Assembly (NCBI RefSeq): GCF_002796985.1
Contig: NZ_PEKX01000004.1
Location: 310,073-374,072 of the forward strand
Length of the DNA: 64,000 nt
DNA from: Pseudomonas sp.
GTDB lineage: Bacteria > Pseudomonadota > Gammaproteobacteria > Pseudomonadales > Pseudomonadaceae
Direction of reading: 5' to 3'
The notes beneath the pieces are model-generated. The model was not told where the DNA came from, ran no database searches, and was given only the letters and a program-made list of their open reading frames with translations. This document shows positions 16,161 to 24,077 of the stretch, piece by piece (within the stretch, counting starts at the first letter, position 1; every line of letters starts with the position of its first letter). The translations under genes were made by a program, and so were the position numbers.

Positions 16161-17036
16161 TCAGTCAGTGACCAACGCCGGCTTCGGCCGACTGCTCAGG
16201 GTGGTGCCCACCGAGGCGACGATGATCGCGCCGATGGCGATCCATTGGTGCGAAGTCAGTTGCTCGCCGAGGAAGAACAGGCCGGACAGTGCGCCGAACG
16301 CCGGCTCGATGCTCATCAGGGTGCCGAAGGTACGTGCCGGCAGGCGGGTCAGCGCGATCATTTCCAGGGTGTAGGGCAAGGCGCTGGAGAGGATCGCCAC
16401 CCCCAGCAGCGCCGGGAACAGGCTGATATCGAACAGCGCCATACCGCTGTGCGCCAGGCCAATGGGCGCCACGCAGATCGCCGCGATGCTGATGCCCAAT
16501 GCCGCGCCCTGCGCGCCCAGGTCATTGCCGGCGCGCTGGCCGAAGATGATGTAGAGCCCCCAGCAAACACCCGCTCCCAGCGCCAGCGCGGCGCCCTTGG
16601 GGTCGATGCCGTTGCCGAAGTCGGCGATCGGCAACAGCAGGCCCAGGCCGACCACCGCGATGGCGATCCACAGGAAGTCGATCGGCTTGCGCGAATAGAA
16701 CAGCGCCACCGCCAGCGGCCCGGTGAACTCCAGGGCCACGGCGACCCCCAGCGGGATGGTCTGAAGCGCCATGTAGAAAGTCAGGTTCATCAGGCCCAGG
16801 GTCACGCCGTAGATGAACAGCGGCTTGAGCGGCTTGCCACGCAGCGAGACGCGCCACGGGCGCAGGATCGCCAGCAGGATAATCGCCGCGAAGATCAGCC
16901 GCATGGCGGTCACGCCTTCGGCGCCGAGCACCGGGAACAGGCTCTTGGCGACCGACGCGCCGGTCTGGATCGAAGCCATGGAGACGATCAGGATGAGGAT
17001 GGGAAAAACGGCAGTAATAAAACGAGAGCGAGGCAT
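16161..17036 (-). CDS. EamA/DMT-family exporter, RhtA-like
   Basis: 291 residues from ATG 17036 (MPRSRFITAVFPILILIVSMASIQTGASVAKSLF). Ten hydrophobic segments are expected, in two EamA repeats; the second contains LPARTFGTLMSIEPAFGALSG, close to the threonine/homoserine exporter RhtA. The likely role is export of amino acids or related small molecules. It is transcribed divergently from the XRE-cupin regulator at 17119 with 82 bp between starts, so regulation by that protein is likely. An upstream extension to 17144 overlaps the other promoter and is rejected. Confidence 0.85.
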   Translation of the reverse strand: MPRSRFITAVFPILILIVSMASIQTGASVAKSLFPVLGAEGVTAMRLIFAAIILLAILRPWRVSLRGKPLKPLFIYGVTLGLMNLTFYMALQTIPLGVAVALEFTGPLAVALFYSRKPIDFLWIAIAVVGLGLLLPIADFGNGIDPKGAALALGAGVCWGLYIIFGQRAGNDLGAQGAALGISIAAICVAPIGLAHSGMALFDISLFPALLGVAILSSALPYTLEMIALTRLPARTFGTLMSIEPAFGALSGLFFLGEQLTSHQWIAIGAIIVASVGTTLSSRPKPALVTD

Positions 17037-17086
17037 GGTGCGGACCTGGACAGGCGTTGCAACGGTGGAAAAATCTTGATTGACTG

Positions 17087-17108
17087 TTATGCGCAACATA
17101 ATGCGCAA
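17087..17108. promoter_or_regulatory. Candidate operator for the XRE-cupin regulator
   Basis: TTATGCGCAACATAATGCGCAA contains two TGCGCA palindromes 12 bp apart (17090 and 17102), plus the inverted repeat TTATG/CATAA. It lies in the short divergent promoter between the exporter and regulator genes. Confidence 0.45.
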
Positions 17109-17118
17109 AAAGGCCAGA

Positions 17119-17691
17119 ATGAGCAATATACTGCCCACCACCATCGAGCGCCCCAGCGTGCTGGTTCACGTCGCCGATAACGTGAAGACGCACCGCCGCG
17201 GCGCCAGTCTCAGCCAGGAAGCACTGGCCAAGGCGTCGGGCGTCAGCCGGCGGATGCTGGTCGGCATCGAGAGCGGCGACACCAACGTCAGCCTCGCCAC
17301 CCTCGACCGCATCGCCGCCGCCCTGCATGTCACCTTCGCCGATCTGGTCCGCCCGCCGTCCACCGGCGGCCTTTCCCGCGTCGACGCCGTCGCCTGGGGC
17401 GGCGAGCAGGCCGACAGCCGCGGCACCCTCCTCGCCAGCACCCCCGCCTCTCGGCAGGCCGAACTCTGGCACTGGGCGCTCGCGCCCGGCGATAGCTACA
17501 ACGCAGAACCGGACGCCGAAGGCTGGTACGACATGGCCTATGTGATCGAAGGCCGGCTGACCATCGTTCTCGCCGAAGGGACGGTGGAGGTCGAGGCTGG
17601 CGGATTCCATGTGTTCAAGAGCAACCAGCCGTTTTCCTACCAGAACCATGGGGATGTGCTGGTGCGGTTTGTGCGGAACGTTGTGAACTGA
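17119..17691 (+). CDS. XRE-family regulator with C-terminal cupin domain
   Basis: 190 residues from ATG 17119; AGG at 17111 gives reasonable spacing, and an alternative ATG lies at 17101. The N-terminal HTH_3 domain (about residues 15-70: RRGASLSQEALAKASGVSRRMLVGIESG) is followed by a cupin at about 105-190 with WYDMAYVIEGRLTIVLAEG and a GGFHVFKSNQPFSYQN barrel turn. Such proteins sense a small ligand in the cupin and usually control an adjacent transporter or amino-acid gene. The divergent RhtA-like exporter is the obvious target. Confidence 0.9.
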   Translation: MSNILPTTIERPSVLVHVADNVKTHRRGASLSQEALAKASGVSRRMLVGIESGDTNVSLATLDRIAAALHVTFADLVRPPSTGGLSRVDAVAWGGEQADSRGTLLASTPASRQAELWHWALAPGDSYNAEPDAEGWYDMAYVIEGRLTIVLAEGTVEVEAGGFHVFKSNQPFSYQNHGDVLVRFVRNVVN

Positions 17692-17743
17692 GCTTTCACG
17701 TTCGGTGTGTATGCGCCGCATCGGCGCGTGCTGAAACTTCTTC

Positions 17744-17996
17744 TTTCGCCCCCTCGGGCGAGTCACTTTCTCAAACGCCAGAAAGTAACCAAAGGGCTTG
17801 CCCCTCCATCCGGTTTTTCGCTTGGGGCGAAAAATACCCTCGTTGAATCGAAGTTTCAGGGGCACGCTGCGAAGGGCCATCCCTGGCCCATCGCAGCTCT
17901 CGCGACATCCATGTCGCTCAACCCCTGAAACTCCGATCCAACGAGACCTCCTGAAAGGGGCCGTCCGGAGTGCGCGGACGTTTCTCTGGAAATCCT
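17744..17996. repeat. ~250-bp dispersed structured repeat, copy A
   Basis: The same sequence, with scattered differences, occurs in inverted orientation at 35995-36245. It holds nested hairpins: TTTTTCGC/GCGAAAAA near 17815-17834; long arms at 17839-17862 and 17922-17945 (CTCGTTG-ATCG-AGTTTCAGGGG and its inverse, two mismatches in 24 bp); and inside them GGGCCA/TGGCCC and GACAT/ATGTC. The outer blocks include CGCCCCCTCGGGCGAGTCAC at the left and TTTCTCTGGAAATCCTC at the right. Confidence 0.88.
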
Positions 17997-18135
17997 CGAG
18001 AACCAAAGAACAAGGCCTGCATCAAGCGGGCCTTCATCATTAGTACGCAGGGTGCATAACCCGGAACGGGTTATCCATCGATGCCAGCACGGCGGATAAC
18101 GATGGCGCATATGCGCCCTACGGTTTGTGCCGTGA

Positions 18136-18173
18136 GGTTCGCGAGCAAGGACTAGGCGTCCCCCTTGGTCCTA
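18136..18173. repeat. Variant REP unit carrying a CTAGGCGTCCCCC block
   Basis: Begins as a normal REP (GTTCGCGAGCAAG) but then reads GACTAGGCGTCCCCCTTGG before TCCTACA. The same variant occurs at 57311-57348. Confidence 0.75.
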
Positions 18174-18204
18174 CAGAGAGCCCCACTTGTCAGACCAGCA
18201 CCAA

Positions 18205-18233
18205 CAAAAAAGGCCCGCACTAAGCGGGCCCTT
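18205..18233 (-). terminator. Rho-independent terminator of phnWX
   Basis: GGCCCGC/GCGGGCC stem at 18212-18230. On the minus strand it is followed by TTTTTT, about 20 bp past the phnX stop. Confidence 0.82.
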
Positions 18234-18250
18234 CTTACTCACACCAGCGG

Positions 18251-19078
18251 TCAGCTACCCTGCGGCATCTCCCCCCGCGCCAGGCGCGCATTGATGTCGG
18301 CAATCACTGCCGGCAGTTCGGCGATGGTGTCGATCAGGTAGTGCGGGCGCGAGCCCTCGAACATCTGGCCGATGCGGCGGCGTTCCTGGTCCAGCTTCTC
18401 CGCCGGCAGCGCCTTGTACTGCTCGTAGGTCAGGCCCAGGGCGTTGCCCGAGCAGGTCAGCGCGACGGTCCACATGCCGGCGCTGCGGCCTTCGAGGATG
18501 CCCGGCCAGGTGTCGTCGACCTTCACGCAGGCCGCCACGTCGTTGATGCCCAGGGCGATCACGTTGGCCAGCGCCTGTGCCGGGTGCGGGCGGCCGTTGG
18601 GCACTTCATCGGTCGCCACCACATGGTCGGCGACGTAGCCGTTGGTTTTGGCCAGGGCGACGACCTTCTCCATCACCACCGCCGGGTAGCCGGAGCAGGA
18701 ACCGATCTTCAGCCCGCCTTTGCGCAGGGTGGCGATGGCGTCCAGTGCGCCGGGAATCAGCGCCGAGTGCTCGGCGATCTTCTCGATCTGCAGCGGCATG
18801 AAGCGCTCATAGATGGCGGTGACGTCATCGTCGGTGGGCAGGTGGCCGAAAGCGGCGCGGTAGCGTTCGCCGATGGCCGGAATGTCGCACAGGGTGCGGA
18901 TGTGGTCCCACTTGCCCATGCCCATCGGGCCACGGGCTTCTTCCAGGCTGACCTGCACGCCGAACTCGGCGAAGGCCTCGACGAAGATCTGGGTCGGCGC
19001 GAAGGAGCCGAAGTCGACCACGGTGCCGGCCCAGTCGAGGATGACGGCTTGCAGTTGCTGGGGTTGCTGGTAATTCAT
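18251..19078 (-). CDS. phnX: Phosphonoacetaldehyde hydrolase (phosphonatase) PhnX
   Basis: 275 residues, the normal PhnX length. It cleaves the C-P bond of phosphonoacetaldehyde to acetaldehyde and phosphate. The HAD nucleophile is D15 in ILDWAGTVVD, and the Schiff-base lysine is K56 in PMGMGKWDHI, both as in characterised phosphonatases. Later HAD motifs are IGSCSGYP and KVDDTWPGILEG. It follows phnW by 32 bp on the same strand, so the two form an operon for 2-aminoethylphosphonate use. It ends at a good terminator. Confidence 0.97.
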   Translation of the reverse strand: MNYQQPQQLQAVILDWAGTVVDFGSFAPTQIFVEAFAEFGVQVSLEEARGPMGMGKWDHIRTLCDIPAIGERYRAAFGHLPTDDDVTAIYERFMPLQIEKIAEHSALIPGALDAIATLRKGGLKIGSCSGYPAVVMEKVVALAKTNGYVADHVVATDEVPNGRPHPAQALANVIALGINDVAACVKVDDTWPGILEGRSAGMWTVALTCSGNALGLTYEQYKALPAEKLDQERRRIGQMFEGSRPHYLIDTIAELPAVIADINARLARGEMPQGS

Positions 19079-19110
19079 GGCGTTCAATCCTGTGAGAATT
19101 CGGGCGGGCG

Positions 19111-20226
19111 TCAGATTTCGAAGACTTCCATTTCCTTCAGCGTCTCGGCGATGGCCGCGACGGCGGCGCGCATGCCGCTGGCGTCGACCTGACCGATGCA
19201 ACCGACGCGGAAGGTTTCCACCTGGGTCAGCTTGCCCGGGTAGAGGATGAAGCCCTTCTCGCGCACCCGGCCGTAGAACTCGGTGAAGGTGTAGCGAGCG
19301 TCACGCGGGGCATGGAAGGTGACGATGATCGGCGCCTGGATCTCCGCCGGCAGGAAGCTGCGGAATCCCAGCTCGGCCATCTCCGCCAGCAGAGTCTGGC
19401 AATTGTTTGCGTAACGCTGATGACGGGCCGCGAGACCGCCCTCTTCCTCGTACTGGCTCAGCGCTTCGTGCAGCGCGGCGACCACATGGGTCGGCGGGGT
19501 GAATCGCCACTGGCCGGTCTTGGCCATGTAGGCGTGCTGGTCCTGCAGGTCCATGGACAGCGAGTGGCAGTTGCCGGCGCTGGCATTCAGGGCGGTACTG
19601 CGGGCGAAGACGAAGCCCATGCCCGGCACGCCTTCCAGGCACTTGCCGGAGGCGGCGATCAGCGCGTCGAAGGGAATGTCGCGGGCATCGATATCCAGTG
19701 CGCCGAAGGAACTCATGGCATCGATGATCAGGCGCTTGCCGTGGGACTCGATGACCTTGGCGATGTCGGCCAGCGGGTTGAGGATGCCGGTGCTGGTTTC
19801 GCAGTGGATCAGCGCGACGTGGGTGACGCTCGGGTCTGCGCTGAGCAGGCGGTCGACATCGGCGGCGGTGGTCGGCACGTCTTCTTCGGTTTCGAAGGTG
19901 CTGAATTCGCGGCCGATCACCTGGCAGATCTTCGCCAGGCGTTTGCCGTAGGCGCCGTTGATCAGCACCAGCACCTTGCCGTCACGCGGCACCAGGGTGC
20001 CGATGGCGGCTTCGACGGAGAAGGTGCCGCTGCCCTGCAGCGGTACGCAGGTATGGGTCGCTTCGCCGTGGATGATCGCCAGCAGGCGCTTGCAGACGTC
20101 GGCGGTCAGGTCGTTGAAGTCGCGGTCCCAGGAGCCCCAGTCGACCATCATGGCGCGACGGGTGCGGGGGGACGTGGTCAGCGGACCGGGAGTCAGCAGA
20201 ATGGGGGCTCGCTCGGCAGTGCTCAT
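19111..20226 (-). CDS. phnW: 2-aminoethylphosphonate:pyruvate aminotransferase PhnW
   Basis: 371 residues from ATG 20226 (MSTAERAPILLTPGPLTTS). It transfers the amino group of 2-aminoethylphosphonate to pyruvate, giving phosphonoacetaldehyde for PhnX. The class V aminotransferase fold is evident, with the PLP aspartate D169 in LIIDAMSSFG and the Schiff-base lysine K195 in AASGKCLEG. HCETSTGILNP is the usual substrate-loop motif. First gene of the phnWX operon, divergent from a LysR gene 149 bp away. Confidence 0.97.
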   Translation of the reverse strand: MSTAERAPILLTPGPLTTSPRTRRAMMVDWGSWDRDFNDLTADVCKRLLAIIHGEATHTCVPLQGSGTFSVEAAIGTLVPRDGKVLVLINGAYGKRLAKICQVIGREFSTFETEEDVPTTAADVDRLLSADPSVTHVALIHCETSTGILNPLADIAKVIESHGKRLIIDAMSSFGALDIDARDIPFDALIAASGKCLEGVPGMGFVFARSTALNASAGNCHSLSMDLQDQHAYMAKTGQWRFTPPTHVVAALHEALSQYEEEGGLAARHQRYANNCQTLLAEMAELGFRSFLPAEIQAPIIVTFHAPRDARYTFTEFYGRVREKGFILYPGKLTQVETFRVGCIGQVDASGMRAAVAAIAETLKEMEVFEI

Positions 20227-20324
20227 GCTCGATTCCTCTATTTTTGGGAACGTCGTCAGGGCGGAATTCGGTTGGGCCGGGCGGGTTCGTCGCGGCCTGG
20301 GCATAACTTGCCGACGGGGAAGAT

Positions 20325-20348
20325 ATCGTTCAAATTGTTTATCACGAT
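20325..20348. promoter_or_regulatory. Possible LysR operator between phnW and its divergent regulator
   Basis: ATCGT at 20325-20329 is inverted as ACGAT at 20344-20348 around an AT-rich centre (TTCAAATTGTTTATC). Short arms make this tentative. Confidence 0.3.
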
Positions 20349-20375
20349 GCACTGCATAAGCCGGACATATACCTC

Positions 20376-21236
20376 ATGAACCTCTTCCAGCTCCGCGCCT
20401 TCGACGCCGTCGCCCGCGAACGCAGCTTCACCCGCGCCGCCGAGCGCCTGTTCATCAGCCAACCGGCCGTGACCGGGCATGTGAAAGCGCTGGAAGAGCA
20501 CTACCAGGTCAACCTGTTCCGTCGCACCGCACGGGGCGTGGAGCTGACAGAAGATGGCGTGCGACTCTCAGCGATCAGTCGCACATTGTTCGCCCTGGCG
20601 GAGGAAGCCGAGGCCATGCTCGACGCCAGCCGCGAGCTGGTGACCGGGCGCATCGAAGTGGCCGCTGACGGCCCGCACCTGGTGATGCCGATGCTCGCCC
20701 GGCTGCGCGCGCGCTACCCCGGCATCACCGTCAACCTGCGCCTGGGCAACGCGCAGGAAACCCTCGCCGCGCTGATGGACGAACACGTCGACATCGCCGT
20801 GCTGACCGAGGTGGAGCCACGCGCCGGGCTGTTCCTGCGCGAGCTGGTGGAGTCGCGCATCTGTGCCCTGGTGCCGGCCAGCCATGCCTGGAGCGAGCAC
20901 GCTGGCGAGCTGCCCCTGGGCGAGCTGGACCAGCAGATCATGGTGCTGCGCGAGCCGGACTCCATCACCCGCCGTACCTTCGATACGGCCTGTTCGGCAC
21001 AGTCGGTCGCACCCCGCGTGCTGCTGGAGCTGGACAGCCGCGAGGCGGTGACCGAAGCGGTGGCGGCGGAGCTGGGGATCGGCATCGTGTCGTCGCTGGA
21101 GGTCAGCCCGGACCCACGGGTGAAGGCAATTCCGCTGGGTGGCGATGGGCTGCTCAACCGCCATGCCATCGGCTGCCTGGAGCGGAGACGGGGGTTAAGG
21201 GTGGTGAGTGCGTTTCTGGAGTTGGCGGAGGGATGA
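20376..21236 (+). CDS. LysR-family regulator, probable phnWX activator
   Basis: 286 residues. The HTH is MNLFQLRAFDAVARERSFTRAAERLFISQPAVTGHVKALEEHYQ within the first 50 residues, followed by a LysR effector domain (GRIEVAADGPHLVMPMLARLRARYPGI). Its position, divergent from phnW, and the common presence of a LysR activator next to phnWX in pseudomonads suggest it senses 2-aminoethylphosphonate. It resembles the next LysR protein (21341-22219) in its SFTRAAERLF-SQPAV HTH core, so the two may be paralogues. Confidence 0.9.
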   Translation: MNLFQLRAFDAVARERSFTRAAERLFISQPAVTGHVKALEEHYQVNLFRRTARGVELTEDGVRLSAISRTLFALAEEAEAMLDASRELVTGRIEVAADGPHLVMPMLARLRARYPGITVNLRLGNAQETLAALMDEHVDIAVLTEVEPRAGLFLRELVESRICALVPASHAWSEHAGELPLGELDQQIMVLREPDSITRRTFDTACSAQSVAPRVLLELDSREAVTEAVAAELGIGIVSSLEVSPDPRVKAIPLGGDGLLNRHAIGCLERRRGLRVVSAFLELAEG

Positions 21237-21257
21237 CGGAACGTTCGGAGGGATGCG

Positions 21258-21333
21258 GTTCGCGAGCAAGCTCGCTCCTACAGGTCGGCCGTGAGTCGAG
21301 GGGCATTTCGTAGGAGCGAGCTTGCTCGCGAAC
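21258..21333. repeat. REPIN: two inverted REP units
   Basis: GTTCGCGAGCAAGCTCGCTC from 21258 and the inverse ending GCTCGCGAAC at 21333. It lies between the convergent 3' ends of the two LysR genes. Confidence 0.9.
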
Positions 21334-21340
21334 AGCCGCC

Positions 21341-22219
21341 CTACTCCACCGGCAAATCTTCCTTCACCAGATCGAGAAAGGTCGCCACGATCCGCCGGGT
21401 GCTCTGCTCGCGCAGGCATACCAATGTCTCGCTCATGCGCCAGTGACAGTCGAGGATCGGCAGCGCATGCACCCGCGCATCCGCCCCAAGCTCTGCGGCC
21501 GAAACCACGCCGACACCAATCCCCACCGCCACCGCTTCCAGCGATGCCTCACGGCCTTCCACCTCGATGGCCGGGCGGATGCGCAGGCCGGCGCGGGCCA
21601 TTTCCGCTTCGAGCATCTGCCGGGTCACCGAGCCCTGCTCCCGTAGCACCAGCGGCGTGTCGTCGAGGTCGGCCAGTTCGATGGATTCGCGCCCGGCCCA
21701 GGGATGGCTGCGGCCGACGAAGGCAACGATGGGATCGCTGCGCAGGGTGAAGGTCAGCAGTCGCTCGTCCTGTACCTCGCGGCCCAGCAGCGCCAGGTCC
21801 GCTTGATAGTCGAACAGGCGCTGCAGGGACTCGTCGGTGTTGCCCGTTTCCAGCTTCACGCGGATGCCCGGATGGCGCTGGCAGAAGCGCGCGATCTGCG
21901 GCAGCACGTGCACCGGCGCATCCACTGCCAGGGTCAGGCTGCCGGTCTGCAGCGCGCTGGATTCCTGCAATAGCTCCTGGGCCTCGGCCTCGATCACGAA
22001 CAGCCGCTGGGTCACCGCCAGCAGGCGTTCGCCCAGTTCTGTCAGGCGCACCGAGCGCTTGTTTCGGTGGAACAGCAGCACGCCATAGCGCTCCTCCAGC
22101 TTGCGCACCTGGTCGGACACCGCCGGCTGGGTGAGGAACAGGCGCTCGGCGGCACGGGTGAAGCTGCCGTGCACGGCGACCGCGTGGAAGGCCTTGAGCT
22201 GAGCGTGGGAAACGGACAT
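21341..22219 (-). CDS. LysR-family regulator, probable regulator of the OPA transporter
   Basis: 292 residues from ATG 22219 (MSVSHAQLKAFHAVAVHGSF). HTH core SFTRAAERLFLTQPAVSDQVRKLEE, then an effector domain containing GSLTLAVDAPVHVLPQIARF and TRQMLEAEMARAG. It is divergent from the MFS transporter at 22550, and two overlapping inverted repeats occupy the gap. Effector unknown; linkage to phnWX suggests a phosphonate or another phosphorus compound. The upstream reading to 22309 has no ribosome binding site and is rejected. Confidence 0.9.
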   Translation of the reverse strand: MSVSHAQLKAFHAVAVHGSFTRAAERLFLTQPAVSDQVRKLEERYGVLLFHRNKRSVRLTELGERLLAVTQRLFVIEAEAQELLQESSALQTGSLTLAVDAPVHVLPQIARFCQRHPGIRVKLETGNTDESLQRLFDYQADLALLGREVQDERLLTFTLRSDPIVAFVGRSHPWAGRESIELADLDDTPLVLREQGSVTRQMLEAEMARAGLRIRPAIEVEGREASLEAVAVGIGVGVVSAAELGADARVHALPILDCHWRMSETLVCLREQSTRRIVATFLDLVKEDLPVE

Positions 22220-22549
22220 GGGCGCGCCTCTGCGGGAAGGTTCTGACCGACTTTCCGCCATCGGACGGAAAGCGACTACGAGGTCATTCGCACGAAACAC
22301 TAGCGTCATGGCCCGTCGACATACAAGCCCAGCTTATTTTTGAAATCTGATAAATCGATTTCAGTTATTTATCCGAACTTGTTTCCATCCCTCCACCGCC
22401 GCTGAACCCGAAGTGTTCAGCGAAGGCACAGAACAGCTCCAACGCTTCTGACCCGCACCGCAAAGACGGTGCGACGTGCTCCTACAAGAAGAACAAGAAA
22501 GGCGTTCCCCACTGACTGCCGGCACATACAACAACAACGAGGTCAGATC
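22220..22549. promoter_or_regulatory. Divergent promoter region with LysR-type inverted repeats
   Basis: Within an AT-rich island, GATAAAT (22349-22355) and ATTTATC (22367-22373) are inverted about an 11-bp centre, the T-N11-A layout of LysR sites. TGAAATC (22341-22347) and GATTTCA (22357-22363) overlap them. No gene seen in the remaining sequence; GAGG at about 22539 serves the MFS start. Confidence 0.55.
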
Positions 22550-23908
22550 ATGCTCAACCCTCACGGCACCGCTTCGCCGCGCTCCTCGATCTCACGCTGG
22601 AAATGGCAGATATTCGCCATTACCTGGCTGGCCTACGCGGCCTTCTATTTCACCCGCAAAGCCTTCTCGGTCGCCAAGCTCGGCATCGCCGAAGACCCCA
22701 GCTTCCACCTCGACAAGATCGCGATGGCCAACCTCGACGCCATCTACCTCACCGCCTACGCCGTGGGCCAGTTCACCTGGGGCGTATTTGCCGACCGCTA
22801 CGGCCCGCGCGTGGTGGTGTTCGGCGGCCTGCTGATCTCGGCCGCCGCCGCGCTGGTGATGGGCAGCTTCGCCACCCTGCCGATCTTCGCCACCTGCATG
22901 GTGGTCCAGGGCCTGGCGCAGTCCACCGGCTGGTCGGGGCTGTGCAAGAACATCGGCAGCTTCTTCGCCACCCACGAACGGGGTCGCGTGCTCGGCCTGT
23001 GGAGCACCTGCTACGCCTTCGGCGGGCTGGTCGCCTCGCCCTTCGCCGGCTGGTGGGCTTACGAGGTGTTCGGCACCTGGCATGCGGCCTTCTATTCCAC
23101 CGCCGCCGTGGTCGGTGGAGTCGCCATCCTGTTCCTGCTGCTGCAACGCAACCGCCCGCAGGACGTTGGCCTGCCGCCGGTTGAGGCCGATGTGCAGCAA
23201 CCCGAGGCGGTGAACTACGCCGGCTTCAAGCATGAAGGCGAGAACGGCAAATCCCTGCGCATCCTCGGCAAGGTGCTGCGCAACCGCACGGTGCTGACCC
23301 TGGGGCTGGCCTACTTTCTGCTCAAGCCGGCGCGCTACGCGATCCTGCTGTGGGGCCCGGTGATCGTCTACGAACGCATGCCCGGCCTGGGCAAGGTGGG
23401 TGCGGCGATCCTGCCGTCGGCCTTCGAGGTCGCCGGGCTGCTCGGGCCGATCCTGATCGGCTATGCCTCCGACCGCATCTTCGGCGCACGGCGCATGCCC
23501 GCCTGCGTGATCAGCCTGCTCGGCCTGACGGTGTGCCTGGCGCTGTTCGTCCCGGCCATGCAGACCGGTAGCAGCCTGCTGGTGCTGGCCCTGCTGTTCA
23601 TGATGGGCCTGACCCTGTACGGACCGGACTCGATGATCAGCGGCTCCGCCGCCGTGGACTTCGGCACCGGCGAGGCGGCCGGCACCGCGGCAGGCTTCGT
23701 CAACGGCTGCGGCTCCATCGGCGCGATCCTCGGTGGCCTGCTGCCCGGCTACTTCGATACCTACACCGTGTTCATCGGCTTCACCGTCACCGCGCTGATC
23801 GCCGCCGGCATCCTCATTCCGCACTGGAACAGCCGCCCGGAAGCCACCGAGCAGCAGCCAGACACCAGCGACCAATCCCGGCTGAACGCACGCCCCGTGC
23901 GTTCCTGA
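22550..23908 (+). CDS. MFS transporter of the organophosphate:phosphate antiporter (OPA) type
   Basis: 452 residues from ATG 22550, preceded by GAGG; a longer frame from 22469 lacks a ribosome binding site. About 12 membrane segments. AAFYFTRKAFSVAKLGI at the start, GVFADRYGPR after segment 2, and LYGPDSMISGSAAVDFG in the second half are hallmarks of the OPA group (GlpT, UhpT, PgtP). The neighbourhood with phnWX and two LysR genes suggests uptake of 2-aminoethylphosphonate or another organophosphorus compound. An OPA-like aminoethylphosphonate permease (AepP) has been reported in P. putida, as I recall. Substrate remains inference. Confidence 0.85.
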   Translation: MLNPHGTASPRSSISRWKWQIFAITWLAYAAFYFTRKAFSVAKLGIAEDPSFHLDKIAMANLDAIYLTAYAVGQFTWGVFADRYGPRVVVFGGLLISAAAALVMGSFATLPIFATCMVVQGLAQSTGWSGLCKNIGSFFATHERGRVLGLWSTCYAFGGLVASPFAGWWAYEVFGTWHAAFYSTAAVVGGVAILFLLLQRNRPQDVGLPPVEADVQQPEAVNYAGFKHEGENGKSLRILGKVLRNRTVLTLGLAYFLLKPARYAILLWGPVIVYERMPGLGKVGAAILPSAFEVAGLLGPILIGYASDRIFGARRMPACVISLLGLTVCLALFVPAMQTGSSLLVLALLFMMGLTLYGPDSMISGSAAVDFGTGEAAGTAAGFVNGCGSIGAILGGLLPGYFDTYTVFIGFTVTALIAAGILIPHWNSRPEATEQQPDTSDQSRLNARPVRS

Positions 23909-23943
23909 GTCCTGCTTACCCCTCACCGGCCGGCTGAGGGAAT

Positions 23944-23977
23944 GGGCGAGGCGCCCCGCGCACCTCGCCCTTTTTTC
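23944..23977 (+). terminator. Rho-independent terminator of the MFS gene
   Basis: GGGCGAGG (23944-23951) pairs with CCTCGCCC (23963-23970), followed by TTTTTT. Confidence 0.85.
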
Positions 23978-24029
23978 GTTTGCTGTACACATCCGGAACC
24001 ACGGATGGGCTTGTGCCATGAGTCGCGCA

Positions 24030-24050
24030 TTAATAATATTGATTATCATT
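24030..24050 (+). promoter_or_regulatory. Fur box upstream of the haem-signalling sigma factor
   Basis: TAATAATATTGATTATCATT resembles the 19-bp Fur consensus GATAATGATAATCATTATC, and is 28 bp before the GTG of the sigma factor gene. Iron-dependent repression of the cassette would be expected. Confidence 0.65.
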
Positions 24051-24077
24051 TAAAAAATATTCCGGCTGGACATCCTT

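Larger units (their letters stand above)
17692..18250. other. Repeat-rich intergenic region
   Basis: No gene. It contains the 250-bp dispersed repeat (17744-17996), a small hairpin AAGGCCTGC/GCGGGCCTT at 18012-18034, a GCATAACCCGG...GGGTTATCC element (18049-18120), a variant REP (18136-18173) and the phnX terminator. Confidence 0.75.

Noticed and set aside
17707..17928. Open frames inside the 250-bp repeat
   Set aside because: Their translations follow from the repeat and its hairpins; no ribosome binding site or coding signal.
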